A stretch of 64,000 bases of DNA, from NCBI RefSeq assembly GCF_003473485.1, contig NC_053046.1, positions 43,299,832 to 43,363,831 of the forward strand, read 5' to 3'. Below are positions 60,481-64,000 of this stretch, piece after piece (positions within the stretch are counted from its first letter, which is position 1; each line of letters begins with the position of its first letter). The translations under genes were made by a program, and so were the position numbers. A model generated the notes under the pieces. That model was given only the letters and a program-made list of their open reading frames with translations, searched no databases and was not told the DNA's origin. The DNA is from Medicago truncatula. Taxonomy: Eukaryota; Streptophyta; Magnoliopsida; Fabales; Fabaceae.

Positions 60481-61494
60481 GGGTTTCTCGTTTTCTAGAT
60501 CCTTCTATTTCTATATTTATAATTATAAATTAAATAACTTTATTTGTTCAAATAATAACTTTAACTTAATTGCGATTATTTGGGTCCACTTTACTCTCAA
60601 CTTACCACTTGGATTTTTTTTTTGAAGGAACTAACCACTTGGATGTGAAGCGTAGACTTGGTTTTCTTCTTTTTTATTTCTTTTTCTGTTTTATTTACAC
60701 CAATAATATTTGAAGGTTGATCGAAGATTCTACTTGGTTTTTTCAACAAAAAAAAAAACATTCTAGTTGGTTTTATTCTTTTAAATAGATAAATTGTTTT
60801 GCATTTATTTTTTATGAAAGCATTTGGAAAGTTTTACAAAAATTATATTTTTACTCCTTTCACAAAAAAATTATTTTTTTTTACTATTTATTTAGACTAA
60901 AATACACTTTTTACCCTAAAGGTTTTTAAAACTAACGATTTTGGTCCTCTTATTTTGAACCTGTACCCTTTTTCAAAGCCAATTTTGCAAAATTGTGGTC
61001 CTCCCTAATTTTGAATTAATCAGAGCATGTTTGACACATTTTTTCCTAAACCAAGTATCATCCAAGTCATCTATGTGAGTTTTGACACACAAAAAAAAGA
61101 GGTCTCATGCGATATTTGTTGTATAACGGGCAAATCTACATTGTTTATCTTCTTCTCCATAAAATAGGGATTGCTCCTTCATCTTCCACATCCAACTCTT
61201 TATTGTTTCTTCTTCTTCTTCATTCATTCGTTCTTCCCTTTTTCATCAATCTCCATTGTTTTTTTTTTTTTACTATAAAATAGGGATTGGTCCTCTTATT
61301 TCCTCTTGTTTTATTTTTCATATATATCTCCAAAAACCGAATCTTTTTTTTTTTTTTTGCATAAATATGTCAATAAACTCATCCAATTAATTATTTAAGT
61401 CTCTTTTGATATTACTGTGTGTGTATATATATATATTTACAGGGATGGACATACTCTTTATATTTATACATTCAATTTCCATCCAACTTTATTT
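60481..61494. other. Intergenic
   Basis: AT-rich with several homopolymer runs. 'taaaatacactttttaccct' near 60898 and 'ttttggtcctcttattttga' are typical of legume MITE debris, but no paired ends were found. No gene recognised. Confidence 0.5.
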
Positions 61495-61572
61495 GGTGGT
61501 GTCTGGGGTTCGAACCCCAGACCTTGCATATACTATGCATTGTCCTTACCAACTGAGATAAACTCACGGAGA
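61495..61572 (-). repeat. tRNA-derived repeat (A-box and B-box)
   Basis: The minus strand holds 'cgtgagtttatctcagttgg', then 'aaggtctggggttcgaaccc' and 'cagacaccacc'. Same family as the units at 51444 and 62114. Confidence 0.65.
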
Positions 61573-61642
61573 CTTCCATCCAATTGTTTGTTTCTTTATT
61601 GTCTCTAATTATTCAACTTTTATAGTTTATACATATAATAAA

Positions 61643-62042
61643 TTGGTTTAATAGTAGTTTTGGCCCCCTAAGTATTAGAAAGTTGCAATTTTGAACCCCT
61701 AGCAAAAATAAAATATAAAATTGCCCCCTAAGTATTGCCCCTTTTGCAGTTTTGGCCCCCCAAACCAATGTTGACCAAGTCAGAGTTGACATGGACATCA
61801 CGTGTGTATTTTTTTTTAATTATTAAAAAAATTATTATTTTTAATTAAAAAAATAAAATATTTTTTAATTAAAAAAAAAATACACATGTGGCATCCACGT
61901 GTGCATTGACTTTTCAAAATTGGTCTGGGGCCAAAACTGCAAAAGGGGCAATACTTTAGGGAGCGGTTTTGTATTTTAATTTGTTAGGGGGCTAAAATCG
62001 CAACTTCTTGAAACATAGGCGCCAAAACTAATGTTAAGCCAA
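61643..62042. mobile_element. Hairpin MITE, about 400 bp
   Basis: The left end TTGGTTTAATAGTAGTTTTG and the reverse complement of the right end, TTGGCTTAACATTAGTTTTG, are near-matches. Inverted similarity continues for about 150 bp ('gccccctaagtattgcccct' against 'aggggcaatactttaggg', and the 'tgcagttttggcccc' pair), closing on an AT-rich centre near 61810-61880. No coding capacity. No clear target duplication was found; the superfamily is unknown, perhaps Mutator-like. Confidence 0.7.
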
Positions 62043-62113
62043 CAAATCAAACTAATTATAATTCGAAGTCGACTATGCATCCATCAACTTCATCTATATT
62101 ATTTACAATTTGT

Positions 62114-62186
62114 CCTCGTGAGCTTAGCTCACTTGGTAAGAACAATGCATATGCAAGGTTTGGGGTTCAATCCTCGACCACCACAA
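62114..62186 (+). repeat. tRNA-derived repeat (A-box and B-box)
   Basis: 'cgtgagcttagctcacttgg' (A-box) is followed by 'aaggtttggggttcaatcct' (B-box) and 'cgaccaccaca'. It is in opposite orientation to the unit at 61495-61572, with the hairpin MITE between them. Confidence 0.65.
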
Positions 62187-63219
62187 TAAAAAAAATCTAC
62201 AATTTTAATTTTCTTTTTTGGTCAAGAATTTTAAATTTTTTTTAATAAAACGAATTATCAACATATCCATTTTTATAGGGTTTTTTTTAGTCATTCAATT
62301 CATATGTTCTATATATAACAAATTAACTCACTATCTCTAAAAAAACAAATTAATGAATCAACCACTTTTGAATCATGCACTTTTATACGGTGACCAATCA
62401 TCTATTTTTTATGTTGAACAATTATATGTACACACACTAACATTGAGACAGACAATGCTAGATTATTTTTTTTGCGCTAATGCATATAAATTAGGAAAAA
62501 TAGTTATTATAAAATTTTAATTAAAATTATTTTTATTTTGATTAAAATATATGTTGACATTTTGCGCTTTTTTATTATAACAAACTATACTTATATTTTA
62601 CAATGACACCAACAATATAAGAATTATAATATAAATTCTTATTTTTTTTTAATAATACCATAAATATAACATTCTCATAGAGGTAGATTTATTTAAGAGT
62701 ATAATTAAAGGTGAAAAAACCACCGTAAAACATTTATTCCCTTTCCGTAGTAACTGTATAAATTATTCTATAACTCAAATTTTATTTATCATATTTATTT
62801 TCATAAAAACAATAAAAAAAAACCAACTATACTAATTTAAGATTTATATATAATTATTTATATTTTTCTCCAATTTATCTATTTTATTAGTTAACATATC
62901 TATATATATATTAATGTAAGACTCACTCAAAAAAAAATTAAAGTAAGATTATTCAATTTAAAGAAATTCACTTTTAGCATCTCTTATTTTTTCAAATTCA
63001 CTTCATTTCCCTTTTATGCATTCAAATTCTCTTCAATTTCGCTTTTATATATTTAACATAAATATAGCAACAAATTATATCTGATTTTGTTTTACATAAA
63101 AATCTCAATAAACGATGTATATTAATTTGATTTTATCCATTAAATATATAATTTAATTTTTTAATTCATTTTTAATAAGAATCAAAATTAAATTTTACTT
63201 AAATTTACTAAAACACACG
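62187..63219. other. Intergenic, very AT-rich
   Basis: Bases 62500-62700 resemble the Harbinger arms near 2000-2160 and 4530-4700 in wording ('acaatgacaccaacaatata'), so a worn relative of that family may lie here. No gene recognised. Confidence 0.4.
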
Positions 63220-63586
63220 AAAGAGAGCTTGAGAAGGATTCAAGGATTCAGGGACTCTCTCCTGTTAGCAAAAGGAACAATGTCTTGGTTGCACGTTTCA
63301 CTGCATCATAACAATTACAGGATGATCTTCAAGGTCCAATAACAGGTGTAGATATAGCTCAAGGTCCAAATCAAGGAGGTATAGACGTGGTAGTGGTTCT
63401 TCAACAACTTGATGATCATATTGATCATATCCAAGGTCCAATTCAAAAAGGTGTAGAGATTGATCAAGTATCGGTGGCTCTTCAAGACTATGCGCGTACA
63501 AGGACACTTGCTCAGATATTTGGTTATAGCAAAAATGTTGAGCATGGAGATTTCATGAACTATTCCAAGACGACAACAATGAGTTG
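63220..63586 (+). pseudogene. Unidentified coding-like fragment
   Basis: A plus-strand frame reads ERELEKDSRIQGLSPVSKRN, NVLVARFTAS, a stop near 63308, then DDLQGPITGVDIAQGPNQGG, VALQDYARTRTLAQIFGYSK and a stop at 63584-63586. Composition is balanced and soluble, unlike chance AT-rich frames. It has an internal near-repeat (LQGPITGVDIAQ and IQGPIQKGVEIDQ, about 40 residues apart). I do not recognise the family. It could be a carried gene piece or part of a transposon protein. Confidence 0.4.
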
Positions 63587-63692
63587 ATTTCGATATGTTT
63601 TGTTCACAATTTTGCTGAAAATGCAGAATTGCTGAAGACTATTCCATAGAATTTAGTTGATTTCGATACGTTTTGTTCACAATTAATCAGTA
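63582..63692. repeat. Short direct repeat
   Basis: 'agttgatttcgatatgtttt' (63582 on) and 'agttgatttcgatacgtttt' (63656 on) begin direct copies of about 30 bp with one difference seen, about 74 bp apart. The first includes the stop of the coding-like fragment. Confidence 0.7.
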
Positions 63693-64000
63693 TTTTTTTT
63701 TTTTACAGGTACGTAGCCATTAACTAAATCAACATTACCTAACTGTCACCCTTGTTTTCAGTATTATTTTTTGGCTTTCGTTGTCTTGTATCAAAATGTA
63801 TGGTGTTTCCTTATTTTTATGAATGTCTAAAGCAAATTACAACTTTTAATATAGTTCTTAAGTTACATTTAGAATTTCAACAATTAAAACAATGAAATAT
63901 CGCCTTAACAGAACATCTTGATATTGTTGTTCCTATCTAGACGAACCTTGTTTTGCTACGCGCTTGTGCCTTTTTCCTTGATTGATGATATAAAAATTCA
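63693..64000. other. Intergenic, window end
   Basis: AT-rich. No gene or delimited repeat recognised before the window ends. Confidence 0.5.

Overview
This is plant nuclear DNA, most likely from a legume and probably Medicago. The basis is intron-rich genes with close relatives in Arabidopsis, strong AT richness, a Cf/Ve-type receptor-like protein cluster, and dense nested LTR, Harbinger, hAT, Stowaway and LINE debris. The species call is inference from gene content and repeat style.

Layout. 0-5.3 kb is a pile of nested DNA transposons: a terminal-inverted-repeat element holding a PIF/Harbinger element with a decayed transposase, a foldback element, and an inverted deletion derivative of the same Harbinger family. 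6.0-8.5 kb is an intact seven-exon nucleotide-sugar-transporter-like gene (minus). 9.5-23.7 kb is a cluster of three minus-strand LRR receptor-like protein (RLP) genes. The middle one is intact (1051 aa); the outer two are broken. Among them lie duplicated flanks, a fragment of splicing factor CWC22 and an old copia remnant. 26-33 kb is a broken Ty1/copia element split by a 3.6 kb solo LTR with perfect 5-bp target duplications. 34.9-39.4 kb is an intact nine-exon ABCG26 orthologue (684 aa) with a Harbinger-type element in its last intron. 39.4-46.7 kb holds a hAT-type element with a Stowaway MITE inside it and a LINE remnant split by a second solo LTR. 46.7-48.7 kb is a RING-H2 membrane E3 ligase gene (337 aa). 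53.0-55.3 kb is a CBL2/CBL3-type calcium sensor (226 aa). 57.4-60.4 kb is a cytosolic HSP90 (699 aa, minus). The last 4 kb holds a hairpin MITE, tRNA-derived repeats and an unidentified coding-like fragment.

The five complete housekeeping or developmental genes do unrelated jobs: sugar-nucleotide transport, pollen-wall precursor export, ubiquitination, Ca2+ signalling at the vacuole and chaperoning. They do not form a functional cluster. Exon boundaries for them were worked out by hand from GT/AG sites and reading-frame continuity, and all sum to whole codons. I found no convincing evidence of a wholly new biological system. The most rewarding parts are the precisely delimited nested insertions and the birth-and-death history of the RLP cluster.
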